From Actinomycetes bacterium (GTDB lineage Bacteria; Actinomycetota; Acidimicrobiia; Acidimicrobiales; CADCSY01), in contig JAODBP010000237.1 of assembly GCA_025464025.1 (NCBI GenBank), positions 1-20,390 of the forward strand: a stretch of 20,390 nt of DNA, read 5' to 3'. The notes beneath the pieces were generated by a model, which was not told where the DNA came from, ran no database searches, and worked only from the letters and a program-made list of their open reading frames with translations. Positions within the stretch are counted from its first letter, which is position 1. Each line of letters starts with the position of its first letter. Shown piece by piece: positions 6,840 to 14,398 of the stretch. A program made the translations under genes and the position numbers.

Positions 6840-8386
6840 TGACGCCGTCGCAGCGGCGCGCCGTCCTGTTCAGCATGTGCCTCTCGCTCGTGCTGGTCGT
6901 CGCCTCGGTGTCGAGCCTCAACCTGGCGCTGCCCTCGCTGGCGGTCGACCTCGGCGCCTCGTCGAGCGCCCTCACCTGGATCGCCGACGGCTACACCGTC
7001 GCCCTCGCCGCCCTGGTGCTGCCGTTCGGCGCGCTGGGCGATCGCTTCGGCCGCCGCAACATCCTGCTCATCGGCACCTTCCTGTTCGGCGCGGCTGCCA
7101 TCGCGGCCGTCTTCGCCGGCTCGGCCGGTGCGGTCATCGCCTGCCGGGTCGCCATGGGCGCCGGTGCCGCCATGATCATGCCGGGCACCCTGTCGACGAT
7201 CTCCGCCGCCTTCCCGCCCGAGGAGCGGCCCCGGGCCGTCGCCGTGTGGGCCGGCTTCGCCGGTGCCGGCGCCATCCTCGGCATGCTCGTCACCGGCCTG
7301 CTGCTCGAGTGGTTCGCCTGGACGGCCGCCTTCGTGATGACCGGCGTCCTCGCCGTCGTGAGCTTCGTCGCCGCCCTCCTGCTCACGCCGAACACCGCCG
7401 ATCCCGACGGCCACCCGCTCGACGTCACCGGCGCACTGCTGTCCGGCGCCGGCATCGGTGGTCTCGTGTTCGGGATCATCGAGGGCGCCGAGAAGGGCTG
7501 GACGAGCGGCGTGAGCCTCGCTGGCTTCGCGGTGGCCGCGGTCGGCATCGCCGGCTTCATCTGGTGGAGCCTCCGCCGCGAGCACCCGATGCTCGATCTC
7601 CGCCTCTTCGCGCTGCGGGGCTTCGGAACGGGGACCGCGGCGCTGGTCATCCAGTTCCTGATCATGTTCGGGTTCTTCCTGGTGGGCCTCCAGTTCCTCG
7701 CCCTCGTGCTCGGCTACAGCGCCCTGCACTCGGCGGTGGCCCTGCTGCCCATCGCCATCGTCGTCATGCCGCTCTCGGTCGTGACCCCGCCGATCGTCAA
7801 CCGCTTCGGGATCCGGGCCGTGATGACGGCCGGCATGCTCACGATGGCAGCCGGCCTGCTCGTCCTCGCCCAGCTCGACGGCCACTCGTCGTACTGGGGC
7901 TTCTTCGTCGGCCTGCTGATCACCGGCACCGGCTCGGCGCTGTGCTCGACGCCGGCGACCACGGCCATCGTCAGCTCGCTGCCGGCAGCCCAGCAGGGCG
8001 TGGCCTCGGCGGTGAACGACGTGTCCCGCGAGGTCGGCTCGGCCATCGGCATCGCCATCCTCGGTTCGCTGTTCAACCAGGGCTACCGGGAGGGCATCGC
8101 CGACGTCGTCGGCACGCTGCCGCCCCAGGTCGGCCACGCCGTGACCGACTCGCCGGCGGCCGGGCTCGCCGTCGCCGGCCAGATGGGAAGTGCGGGTGCG
8201 GAGCTGGCCGCCACGGTGAAGGACGCCTTCGCCAACGGCCTCCACTCGGCGATGATCGCCGGCGCCGTGATCGCCGTCCTCGGCGCCCTCCTCATCCTCT
8301 GGCGCTCGCCCCGCCGCCCCGAGGACGTCGATGCCGAGGCCCAGGCGTTGGAGCTCGAGCTCGGCCTCGAGCTCGACACGGTCTAG
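6821..8386 (+). CDS. MFS exporter, DHA2 (EmrB/QacA-like) family
   Basis: A 521-residue proton-driven exporter with the hydrophobicity expected for 14 membrane segments. The family opening LNLALPSLAVDLG is at residues 33-45 and motif A, GALGDRFGRR, at 70-79. The substrate class is drugs, toxic small molecules or lipids; the exact compound cannot be read. Control by the upstream TetR is strongly indicated by operators on the promoter and first codons. The ATG at 6821 has no ribosome binding site and lies 7 bases after a -10 hexamer, so a leaderless start is likely. The C-terminus is Glu/Leu-rich and ends on TAG, 9 bases from the stop of the converging dehydrogenase gene. Confidence 0.93.
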   Translation: MEQTVSLTPSQRRAVLFSMCLSLVLVVASVSSLNLALPSLAVDLGASSSALTWIADGYTVALAALVLPFGALGDRFGRRNILLIGTFLFGAAAIAAVFAGSAGAVIACRVAMGAGAAMIMPGTLSTISAAFPPEERPRAVAVWAGFAGAGAILGMLVTGLLLEWFAWTAAFVMTGVLAVVSFVAALLLTPNTADPDGHPLDVTGALLSGAGIGGLVFGIIEGAEKGWTSGVSLAGFAVAAVGIAGFIWWSLRREHPMLDLRLFALRGFGTGTAALVIQFLIMFGFFLVGLQFLALVLGYSALHSAVALLPIAIVVMPLSVVTPPIVNRFGIRAVMTAGMLTMAAGLLVLAQLDGHSSYWGFFVGLLITGTGSALCSTPATTAIVSSLPAAQQGVASAVNDVSREVGSAIGIAILGSLFNQGYREGIADVVGTLPPQVGHAVTDSPAAGLAVAGQMGSAGAELAATVKDAFANGLHSAMIAGAVIAVLGALLILWRSPRRPEDVDAEAQALELELGLELDTV

Positions 8387-8395
8387 GGGGCGCGT

Positions 8396-9097
8396 CTAGG
8401 GCTCGTCGGGGATGCGCCAGCTCGTCGGCGGGCGGACGTCGCCGAAGGCCAGCTCCAGGAGCTGGCCCGCGACCCACGCCTGTGAGTTGAACGCGTCCCG
8501 GGCCTTCAGGTCGTGGAACCGCTCGACGGTGGGGAAGCGGTCGGCGGGGGTCGAGCGGATCTCGGCCTGCATGTCGGTGTCGACCACACCCGGCGCCACG
8601 GCGTAGGCCCGCAGGCCGGGCTCCTCGAGGGCGACGACGTCGGTGAAGCGCTCGACAGCCGCCTTGGATGCGCAATAGGCCCCCCAGCCGGCGTAGGCCT
8701 TCGAGGCGGCACCGGACGAGACGTTGACCAGCACCGGCGTCGGGCCGAGGTGGCGGAGGAAGGCCTGGGTGCCGTGGACCACGCCCAGCACGTTGACGGC
8801 GAGGTTGGTCGCCACCTGGCCCGGGTCGGCCGAGCGCACCGGGTCGACGGGTCCGAGGGTGCCGGCGTTGTTGACCCAGAGGTCGATCGGGCCGAGTCGC
8901 TCGTGGACCTCGGCGGCGAACCGCTCGACGGCGTCGGCGTCGGTCACGTCGACGCGGCGGGCGACGACATCGGGACCGTCGGGCATGGCAGGATCGGTGC
9001 GGGCGCACAGCCCCAGCTGCAGCCCGGCGGCGGCGAAGGCCTCGGCCAGACCCGCTCCCAGGCCCCGACTCGCACCTGTCACGACCGCGACTGCCAC
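8396..9097 (-). CDS. Short-chain dehydrogenase/reductase (SDR)
   Basis: A 233-residue NAD(P)-dependent oxidoreductase of the classical SDR family. The cofactor motif TGASRGLG is at residues 7-14, NNAG at 76-79, the catalytic serine in NVSSG (about 128), and the catalytic YxxxK as YCASK (Y141, K145). The N-terminal Arg after the glycine motif slightly favours NADP. The substrate is unknown; the sequence resembles sepiapterin-reductase-like or general SDRs. The GTG at 9097 is preferred over the in-frame GTG at 9106 because TAGCGT on the minus strand ends 7 bases before it. It is divergent from rplU, with the two -10 hexamers forming a mirror image. Confidence 0.88.
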   Translation of the reverse strand: MAVAVVTGASRGLGAGLAEAFAAAGLQLGLCARTDPAMPDGPDVVARRVDVTDADAVERFAAEVHERLGPIDLWVNNAGTLGPVDPVRSADPGQVATNLAVNVLGVVHGTQAFLRHLGPTPVLVNVSSGAASKAYAGWGAYCASKAAVERFTDVVALEEPGLRAYAVAPGVVDTDMQAEIRSTPADRFPTVERFHDLKARDAFNSQAWVAGQLLELAFGDVRPPTSWRIPDEP

Positions 9098-9103
9098 ATC
9101 GCG

Positions 9104-9122
9104 CACGCTAACTGGTAGCGTG
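9104..9122. promoter_or_regulatory. Mirror-image divergent promoter between SDR gene and rplU
   Basis: CACGCTA and TAGCGTG are perfect 7-base arms around ACTGG. Read outward, each arm supplies a TAGCGT -10-like hexamer: minus strand at 9105-9110, 7 bases before the SDR GTG; plus strand at 9116-9121, 9 bases before the rplU ATG. Polymerases could not occupy both at once. Confidence 0.6.
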
Positions 9123-9130
9123 GCCCGCCT

Positions 9131-9442
9131 ATGTACGCAGTGATCAAGACCGGCGGCAAGCAGTCGCGCGTGGCGCAGGGCCAGACCCTCGACGTCGAGC
9201 TCCTCGGTGAGGAGGAGGGCGCGGAGGTCACCTTCCAGCCGATCCTCCTCGTCGACGGCGACACCGTCGTCGCCGCCCCGGGCGACCTGGCCGGCGCCTC
9301 GGTGACCGCTCGGGTCGTCGGGACCTCGAAGGGCCCGAAGATCCGGGGCTTCACCTACAAGAACAAGTCGAACAACCGTCGTCGCTGGGGTCATCGCCAG
9401 CACTACTCGACGGTCGAGATCACCAGCATCAACAAGGGGTAA
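9131..9442 (+). CDS. rplU: 50S ribosomal protein L21
   Basis: A 103-residue protein of the normal length for bL21, which binds 23S rRNA in the large subunit. It opens with MYAVIKTGGKQSRV and carries the conserved C-terminal RNA-binding part (KIRGFTYKNKSNNRRRWGHRQ). The next gene, rpmA, follows after 6 bases in the usual bL21-bL27 operon. There is no Shine-Dalgarno; the ATG lies 9 bases after TAGCGT, so the message probably has almost no leader. In many bacteria rplU leaders carry an L21-binding structure; here there is no room for one. Confidence 0.97.
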   Translation: MYAVIKTGGKQSRVAQGQTLDVELLGEEEGAEVTFQPILLVDGDTVVAAPGDLAGASVTARVVGTSKGPKIRGFTYKNKSNNRRRWGHRQHYSTVEITSINKG

Positions 9443-9448
9443 GGGACC

Positions 9449-9703
9449 ATGTCGAAGACCAAGGGCGGCGGCTCGACCCGCAACGGCCGTGACTCCGCAG
9501 CGCAGCGCCTCGGCGTGAAGCTGTTCGACGGCCAGATCGCTCCGGCCGGCGCCATCATCGTGCGCCAGCGGGGCACTCGGTTCCACCCGGGCGAGAACGT
9601 CGGCCGCGGCGGCGACGACACCCTCTTCGCCACCGCTGAGGGCAAGGTGAAGTTCGGCCAGCGCAAGGGCCGGAAGCTCGTCGACATCCTCCCGCTCGAC
9701 TGA
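9449..9703 (+). CDS. rpmA: 50S ribosomal protein L27
   Basis: An 84-residue bL27 with the conserved N-terminal tail [20 protein letters not shown], which reaches the peptidyl transferase centre. It lacks the cleaved N-terminal extension found in Firmicutes, so no Prp protease is needed. AAGGGA precedes the ATG by 2-3 bases, a weak ribosome binding site. A strong GC-rich hairpin 20 bases after the stop closes the operon, separating it from obg, which is usually the next gene. Confidence 0.97.
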   Translation: MSKTKGGGSTRNGRDSAAQRLGVKLFDGQIAPAGAIIVRQRGTRFHPGENVGRGGDDTLFATAEGKVKFGQRKGRKLVDILPLD

Positions 9704-9722
9704 CCGCTCCACCAGCGTACGA

Positions 9723-9748
9723 ACGACCCCGGCCGGTGCCGGGGTCGT
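9723..9748 (+). terminator. Hairpin terminator of rplU-rpmA
   Basis: ACGACCCCGGC and GCCGGGGTCGT form a perfect 11-base-pair stem with loop CGGT, 19 bases after the rpmA stop. There is no T-run after it, as is common for actinobacterial hairpin terminators. Confidence 0.8.
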
Positions 9749-9766
9749 GTCGCGTCCAGGCAGCGT

Positions 9767-9780
9767 TCACGCCACCGTGA
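9767..9780. promoter_or_regulatory. Inverted repeat TCACG-N4-CGTGA upstream of the GT4 gene
   Basis: TCACG CCAC CGTGA lies about 36-49 bases before the glycosyltransferase start, near where the -35 would be. It could be a regulator site; the short arms leave a fair chance of coincidence. Confidence 0.3.
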
Positions 9781-9798
9781 CCTGCACGGTGCTTCGAT

Positions 9799-9813
9799 CG
9801 GACAGAATGTCCG
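9799..9813. promoter_or_regulatory. Palindrome over the -10 of the glycosyltransferase gene
   Basis: CGGACAGAATGTCCG is a perfect inverted repeat (6-3-6) ending 2 bases before the ATG at 9816. It contains CAGAAT (9803-9808), a -10-like hexamer 7 bases before the start. The place fits an operator on a leaderless promoter. Its core GACA-N3-TGTC is the same as in the TetR operators at 6804-6822. Confidence 0.55.
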
Positions 9814-9815
9814 GT

Positions 9816-11060
9816 ATGCGCATCGCCGTGGTGGCCGACGCGTTCCCGGGCGTGTCCGAGACCTTCGTGACCGAGCAGGCCCGGGAGCTGGCCCGACGTG
9901 GGCACGACGTCGTCGTCGTCGGGGAGGTCCCGGCCGACCCGGCGGCCACCCCCGCCGTGCTCACCGGGCGGATCCGCCACCGGCGGTCGATCCCGGCCGA
10001 TCGGCTCCAACGGCTGGTGGCGCTGGCTGCGGTGCTGGTCCGGGTGGCCCGGGTCTCGCCCCGCCGGGCCGTCGCGTTCGCCCGCTGCCTGGTCCGAGCC
10101 CGGTCGTCGTCGCCGCTCGGGATCGCCATCTGGGCCGAGCCGCTGGTCGTGGCCGCCCCGTTCGATGCCGTCGTGTGCCACTTCGGCTGGAACGCCCGCA
10201 ACGCTGCGCTCGTTCGCCCGGCCCTGGGCACCTCGGCCCTCGTCGCCGTCCTCCACGGGGCCGACCTCAGCAGCTGGGCCGGCGCCGACGGGCCCGGGCG
10301 CTTCGCCCCCGTGTTCGAGCAGGCCGACCTCCTGCTGCCGGTCAGCGAGCGGTGGCGCCGGCAGCTCATCGACTGGGGCGGGCCCGAGTCCCGCACCCTG
10401 GTCCAGCGCATCGGGATCGACCTGGCCGCCGTGCACCCCGCGGCCCGCCCGGTGGGCGCCGCCCTCCGGCTCCTGTCGGTGGCCCGCCTGGTGGAGAAGA
10501 AGGGCATCGAGAGCGCGGTGCGAGCGGTGGCCGCCCTGGGTTGCGAGGTCCGCTACGACATCGTCGGGGACGGCCCGCTCCGGCCCCGGCTCGAGGCGCT
10601 CGTCGCCGAGCTCGGCCTCGAGGACCGGGTCCACCTGCTCGGCGCCCAGCCGCCCCGCGCCGTGCGCCAGCTCCTGGCCCGGGCCGACGTCTTCCTCGCG
10701 CCGAGCGTCACCGCCGGCGACGGCGACCAGGAGGGCATCCCGGTCGCCATCATGGAGGCCATGGCCGCCGGTCTCCCGGTGGTGAGCACCCACCACAGCG
10801 GGATCCCCGAGCTGGTCGAGCACGGGGTCACCGGGCTCCTGGTCGCCGAGCGCGACGTCGACGGCCTGGCCGGTGCCCTCGGCGACCTCTCCGGCGATCG
10901 CCAGCGCCGCGATCGCATGGGCGCGGCCGGGCGGCGGGCCGTCGCCGAGCGCCACGACAACGACGCCCTGCACGATCAGCTCGAGCAGCGCCTCATCGAC
11001 CTGGTCGACCGGCCGGATCGGTCCGCACGAGCAGCGCCGGCATCACGACGAGGCAGCTGA
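9816..11060 (+). CDS. GT4-family glycosyltransferase
   Basis: A 414-residue enzyme with the GT-B fold. The N-terminal domain starts MRIAVVADAFPGVSETFV, like the WcaL/AmsK-type transferases of exopolysaccharide synthesis. The C-terminal domain has the sugar-nucleotide motifs VARLVEKKGIESAVRAV, GDGPLRPRLE and the EGIPVAIME signature (E306 and E314, the ExxxxxxxE pair of GT4). The donor and acceptor sugars are not readable; a role in cell-surface glycan or glycolipid synthesis is inferred. The ATG at 9816 is taken over earlier in-frame codons because it fits the family N-terminus and a -10-like CAGAAT 7 bases upstream. The last 68 bases overlap the 3' end of the converging MMPL gene; the C-terminal 20 residues are Arg/Ala-rich and probably unstructured. 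Confidence 0.9.
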   Translation: MRIAVVADAFPGVSETFVTEQARELARRGHDVVVVGEVPADPAATPAVLTGRIRHRRSIPADRLQRLVALAAVLVRVARVSPRRAVAFARCLVRARSSSPLGIAIWAEPLVVAAPFDAVVCHFGWNARNAALVRPALGTSALVAVLHGADLSSWAGADGPGRFAPVFEQADLLLPVSERWRRQLIDWGGPESRTLVQRIGIDLAAVHPAARPVGAALRLLSVARLVEKKGIESAVRAVAALGCEVRYDIVGDGPLRPRLEALVAELGLEDRVHLLGAQPPRAVRQLLARADVFLAPSVTAGDGDQEGIPVAIMEAMAAGLPVVSTHHSGIPELVEHGVTGLLVAERDVDGLAGALGDLSGDRQRRDRMGAAGRRAVAERHDNDALHDQLEQRLIDLVDRPDRSARAAPASRRGS

Positions 11061-13296
11061 GCAGGGCCACGAACACGATCACGCTGACCACCACGCCGAA
11101 GTCGACGAGCAGGGGCATCGGGGCGAGCACGAGCACGGCGAACCCACCGAGCACGGTGAGGCCCGAAGCGAGGAAGGCTCGGCCGATGTGGGCGCCGCCC
11201 AGGCGCACGGCAGCCTCCGGTTCGAGCCCGGCGGCCCGCTCCTCGAGGTAGCGGGCCATCACCAGCACGCTGAACTCGGTGCTGATGGCGATGGCCAGCG
11301 GGCTGGCCACGGTCGTGAGCGGTGTGAGCGAGATGCCGAGCAGGTGGACGGCGATCGACGACAGCCCCACGGCGAGCAGGACCGGGACGAGCGGCAGCAC
11401 GGCGAGCCGGAGCCGGCGGTAGGCCACCAGCAGCCACACGAAGACCAGGGCGAGGGAGATGAGCGTGATCTCGCGGCGGCCGGCCTCGAGGCCGTCGACC
11501 AGCTCGACGCCGACCACGGCCAGGCCGGCCGGGGTGGCGTGCACGCCGGCCGGCGGGTCGAGGGTGGCCTTTACGTCGTCGAGGAGGCGCTGGCGCTCCT
11601 GGAGCGAGATGGGGGCGACCGGGAACACGATGCTGGCCGAGCGGTGGTCGTCGCTGACGAACGAGCGCCGTACGTCCTTCGGTGCCACGGTGAGGAGGTC
11701 GTCGAGGTCCTGCTTGGTGGCCTCGACACCGATGACCTTGGCCGCGATGGCCGGCATGCTCGTGACCCGGAGGAGCTGGTCGCCCCGGCCCTGCAGCTGG
11801 CGGGCGGCGTAGGTCTGCATCCACGCCACGACCTTCGGCGCGGTGACGTCGTCGGCCTCGACGAGGATGTCGACCTCGGACGAGAAGCCGGTGGCGTCGC
11901 GCAGCGCCACGAGGTCCTGCACGGCCTGGCTGTCCTGGGCGATCCACTTCTCGGGGTCGGTCTCGATCTCGGAGCGACCCTCGACCCAGATGCCGAGCCC
12001 GGCGATCACCACGGCCAGGCCGGCCACGACGAGCGTGCCCCGGCGGAGCATGGTGACGAGGCGCAGCACGATCCGCTCGAGCCGACGATCGGGCACGGCG
12101 TGCTCGGGCGCGTGGGTCGGGCTGCGCAGCTCGCGCCCGACGAGGGCGAAGGGCACGATCGTGATGGCGGCCGCCACCAGGGCGACCATGCCGATGGCGA
12201 GCAGCAGGCCGAAGTCGCGGATCATCGGCACCCGCGACACCTCGAGGGCGAGCAGGCCGGCGACGGCCGCGACCATCGCCACCAGCAGGGGCGGGCCCAT
12301 GCGCTGGACCGAGCGGCCCACGGCCGCCTCGACCGGTCGGCCGGCGGCGACCTCCTCCTCGAACCGGCTGTGCATCTGGATGGCGAAGTCGACGCCGAGG
12401 CCGAGCAGGATCGGGAAGCCGGAGATGGTCACCAGCGTGAGCGGGATGCCGAGGTGCCCGGCCAGGCCGAAGGCCCAGACGGAGCCGACCAGCACGGCGC
12501 CCAGCGAGAGCAGCCGCCACCGGGCCCGGAAGACCAGGAGCAGGAGGACGACCATGGCCAGCACGGCCAGTCCGCCGAGCGTGGCCATGCCGCCCTGGAG
12601 GTAGTCGTTGATCTCCTGGAGGAGGGTGGGCGTGCCGGCGGCGACCTCGTCGAACCGCTCGAGCGGGTGCTTCGCCAGCACCGACTTGATCTCATCTGCG
12701 GCCGTGCCCTGGTCGGCGATGTCGGTGTTGCCCTTCAGCCGCACGAGCAGCAGCAGGTGGTGCGGGTCGGGGAAGTTGTCGCGCAGGGCGGGCCGGATGG
12801 AGCCGTCGGGGTCGTGGACCAGGAAGTCGACGAACTTCGGGTTGGTGAGCTCGGTGGTCCCGACGGCGGCGATTCGACCGATCTCGGTGGCCAGCACGTC
12901 GCCCTCGTCGTGGCGGGTGAGCAGGCCGGGAGCGATGCCGACCTGCTTCTGGGCGAACTGGAGGGCCGTGTACGGGCCGAGCACGGCGTCGTAGCGACCG
13001 GACGACCGCAGCTCCTCCTCGATGAGGTGGATGCGGTCGAGGTTGCCGTCCTTGGTCAGGTCGGCGAGGTCGCCGGTCCAGGCCACGAGCATGGCCTCGC
13101 CACCGAAGCGCTCCTGGTAGCGGCGGTTCTCCTTGGCCACGGTGGACGATCGGTCGATGAGCGTGTCCTGGCTGGTCTCGAACTCGATCCGGGGCAGGCC
13201 GGTGGCCAGCGCCACGGTGACGAGCACCAGGACGAGCGCCACCGCCCGGCGGCGGTGCACGAGGGCGCGGCTCAGCGCCTCCGTGAGGCGGGCCAC
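10993..13296 (-). CDS. MMPL/RND-superfamily exporter
   Basis: A 767-residue inner-membrane transporter built from two similar halves. Each half has one membrane span, a large outer loop and then a cluster of five or so spans: span 1 near residues 15-33, the first cluster after about 225, the second single span after about 400, the second cluster near 610-755. The phrase LGLGVDFAIQMHSRFEEE in the first half and IAISTEFSVLVMARYLEER in the second are the paired motifs of MMPL proteins. Such proteins move lipids, hopanoids or other hydrophobic compounds to the cell surface. The GTG at 13296 is one base after the stop of the dGTPase-like gene, so both are co-transcribed. The 3' end runs 68 bases into the glycosyltransferase gene on the other strand. 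Confidence 0.9.
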   Translation of the reverse strand: MARLTEALSRALVHRRRAVALVLVLVTVALATGLPRIEFETSQDTLIDRSSTVAKENRRYQERFGGEAMLVAWTGDLADLTKDGNLDRIHLIEEELRSSGRYDAVLGPYTALQFAQKQVGIAPGLLTRHDEGDVLATEIGRIAAVGTTELTNPKFVDFLVHDPDGSIRPALRDNFPDPHHLLLLVRLKGNTDIADQGTAADEIKSVLAKHPLERFDEVAAGTPTLLQEINDYLQGGMATLGGLAVLAMVVLLLLVFRARWRLLSLGAVLVGSVWAFGLAGHLGIPLTLVTISGFPILLGLGVDFAIQMHSRFEEEVAAGRPVEAAVGRSVQRMGPPLLVAMVAAVAGLLALEVSRVPMIRDFGLLLAIGMVALVAAAITIVPFALVGRELRSPTHAPEHAVPDRRLERIVLRLVTMLRRGTLVVAGLAVVIAGLGIWVEGRSEIETDPEKWIAQDSQAVQDLVALRDATGFSSEVDILVEADDVTAPKVVAWMQTYAARQLQGRGDQLLRVTSMPAIAAKVIGVEATKQDLDDLLTVAPKDVRRSFVSDDHRSASIVFPVAPISLQERQRLLDDVKATLDPPAGVHATPAGLAVVGVELVDGLEAGRREITLISLALVFVWLLVAYRRLRLAVLPLVPVLLAVGLSSIAVHLLGISLTPLTTVASPLAIAISTEFSVLVMARYLEERAAGLEPEAAVRLGGAHIGRAFLASGLTVLGGFAVLVLAPMPLLVDFGVVVSVIVFVALLSCLVVMPALLVRTDPAGRPGR

Positions 13297-13297
13297 G

Positions 13298-14332
13298 TCA
13301 GACCCCCCGGGGGAGGGCGGCGGTGTCCCAGCCGAGCGTGCCCACGGCCAGGTCGAGGGCGAAGCGGTCGGTCATGCCGCTGACGTACCGCACCGCCTCG
13401 GCCACGGCGACGTCGCTCCCGGGCGCCAGTTCGGGCGTGCGGGGGTGCTCGGCGAAGTGCTCGGTGAGGGCCTGGATCACCGCGATGACCCTACGAGCCT
13501 GCTCCTGGGCGGCGGGTCGGAGGTAGATGCGCTCGTAGTTGAACGACCGGAAGGCGGCGAGCGCGTCGGCCTCGGGGGACCGCAGGGCGACCACGCCGGT
13601 CTCGGCGATGGTCTCGAGCATGGCGGAGACGAACGAGCCGAGCTGGGTGGACCGGCCGGTGCCGACGACGTCACGCACGCCGGCGGGCAGGTCGGCCACG
13701 GCGACGATCCCGGCGTCGAGCGCGTCCTCGAAGTCGTGGCAGACGTAGGCGATGCGATCCGCCCAGGCCACGACCTCGCCCTCGGGCGTCATCGGCGTCG
13801 GGCGGTTCCACGAGTGGTTGCGGATGGCGTCGAGCGTCTCGGCGCAGAGGTTGAGCGGCTCGAGCACCACGTCGGCGCCGTAGACGGCGTGGTGGTAGCC
13901 GCCCGGGACGAAGGGGGAGAGGGCGTCCTCGCTGGCGTGGCCGGCTGGCCCGTGGCCGCAGTCGTGACCCATGGCGGCGGCGGTGGTGAGCGCCACGTTG
14001 AGCCGGGCGCCCCGGGCGATCGACGCCGCCACCTGGGCCACCTCGATGGCGTGGGTGAGCCGGGTGCGGAGGTGGTCGTCGTCGGGTGCCACGAAGACCT
14101 GGCACTTGCCGGCGAGGCGGCGGAACGGCCGGCTGTGCTGGATGCGGTCGAGGTCGCGCTGGAAGCAGGTGCGGAAGCGGTCGGGGGCCTCGGGCCGGGC
14201 CCGATCGCCCGCGCCCTCGGCCCGCGTGGCGTGCGGAGCGAGGAAGGCGTCCTCGCCGTCCTCCCTCGCGACCCGGTCGACGAGGTCGACCTCGCCCACC
14301 GGCACGGGTCCGTGCGCCACCGCCTGGTCCAT
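13298..14332 (-). CDS. dgt: dGTPase-like HD-domain triphosphohydrolase
   Basis: A 344-residue enzyme of the deoxyguanosinetriphosphate triphosphohydrolase-like family, which splits dNTPs to nucleoside and triphosphate. The metal-binding HD residues are present: RTRLTHAIEV (H94) and MGHDCGHGPAGH (H123, D124, H127, H132), and a later D in AWADRIAYVCHDFEDAL (about residue 191). The conserved DRIQHSRPFRRLAGKCQVF segment at about 62-80 is typical. The ATG at 14332 fits a leaderless start because TACCCT on the minus strand ends 7 bases before it. The gene is the first of an operon with the MMPL exporter and is divergent from obg. Substrate preference cannot be judged from sequence. Confidence 0.9.
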   Translation of the reverse strand: MDQAVAHGPVPVGEVDLVDRVAREDGEDAFLAPHATRAEGAGDRARPEAPDRFRTCFQRDLDRIQHSRPFRRLAGKCQVFVAPDDDHLRTRLTHAIEVAQVAASIARGARLNVALTTAAAMGHDCGHGPAGHASEDALSPFVPGGYHHAVYGADVVLEPLNLCAETLDAIRNHSWNRPTPMTPEGEVVAWADRIAYVCHDFEDALDAGIVAVADLPAGVRDVVGTGRSTQLGSFVSAMLETIAETGVVALRSPEADALAAFRSFNYERIYLRPAAQEQARRVIAVIQALTEHFAEHPRTPELAPGSDVAVAEAVRYVSGMTDRFALDLAVGTLGWDTAALPRGV

Positions 14333-14339
14333 GCCAGCG

Positions 14340-14345
14340 AGGGTA
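14340..14345 (-). promoter_or_regulatory. -10-like hexamer TACCCT for the dGTPase-MMPL operon
   Basis: TACCCT on the minus strand ends 7 bases before the ATG and has the TAnnnT form seen across the window. No clear -35 is found. Confidence 0.45.
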
Positions 14346-14356
14346 CCGAGGGGGTG

Positions 14357-14378
14357 TGACCCTAAGGTTGGAGGGTCA
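14357..14378. promoter_or_regulatory. Inverted repeat TGACCCT-N8-AGGGTCA at the obg promoter
   Basis: Perfect 7-base arms frame an 8-base centre. The element contains the -10-like TAAGGT (14363-14368) and touches the ATG at 14378. A third related half (AGGGTA) overlaps the dGTPase -10 at 14340-14345, so one regulator could touch both divergent promoters. Confidence 0.5.
14363..14368 (+). promoter_or_regulatory. -10-like hexamer TAAGGT for obg
   Basis: TAAGGT lies 9 bases before the ATG of a six-codon reading frame and 26 bases before the obg GTG. It is one of the TAnnnT hexamers repeated at transcription unit starts here. Confidence 0.4.
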
Positions 14379-14398
14379 TGAGCAGCAGCCAGCAGTGA
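14378..14398 (+). other. Six-codon upstream reading frame coupled to obg
   Basis: ATG AGC AGC AGC CAG CAG TGA encodes MSSSQQ and stops inside the GTG start of obg (GTGA overlap). GGAGG lies 3 bases before its ATG. Because obg itself has no ribosome binding site, ribosomes ending this mini-frame could restart on obg. It may also be chance. Confidence 0.35.

Noticed and set aside
9098..9106. SDR start at GTG 9106
   Set aside because: It would begin inside the -10 hexamer of its own promoter; GTG at 9097 is 7 bases downstream and fits the family N-terminus.
8512..9118. Plus-strand frame of about 200 codons opposite the SDR gene
   Set aside because: It is a shadow in a GC-rich gene, with no domain features.
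10873..13383. Plus-strand open frame of over 800 codons opposite the MMPL gene
   Set aside because: Composition (Glu/His/Asp/Gly/Arg runs) is that of a GC-rich antisense shadow; the minus strand encodes a clear MMPL transporter.
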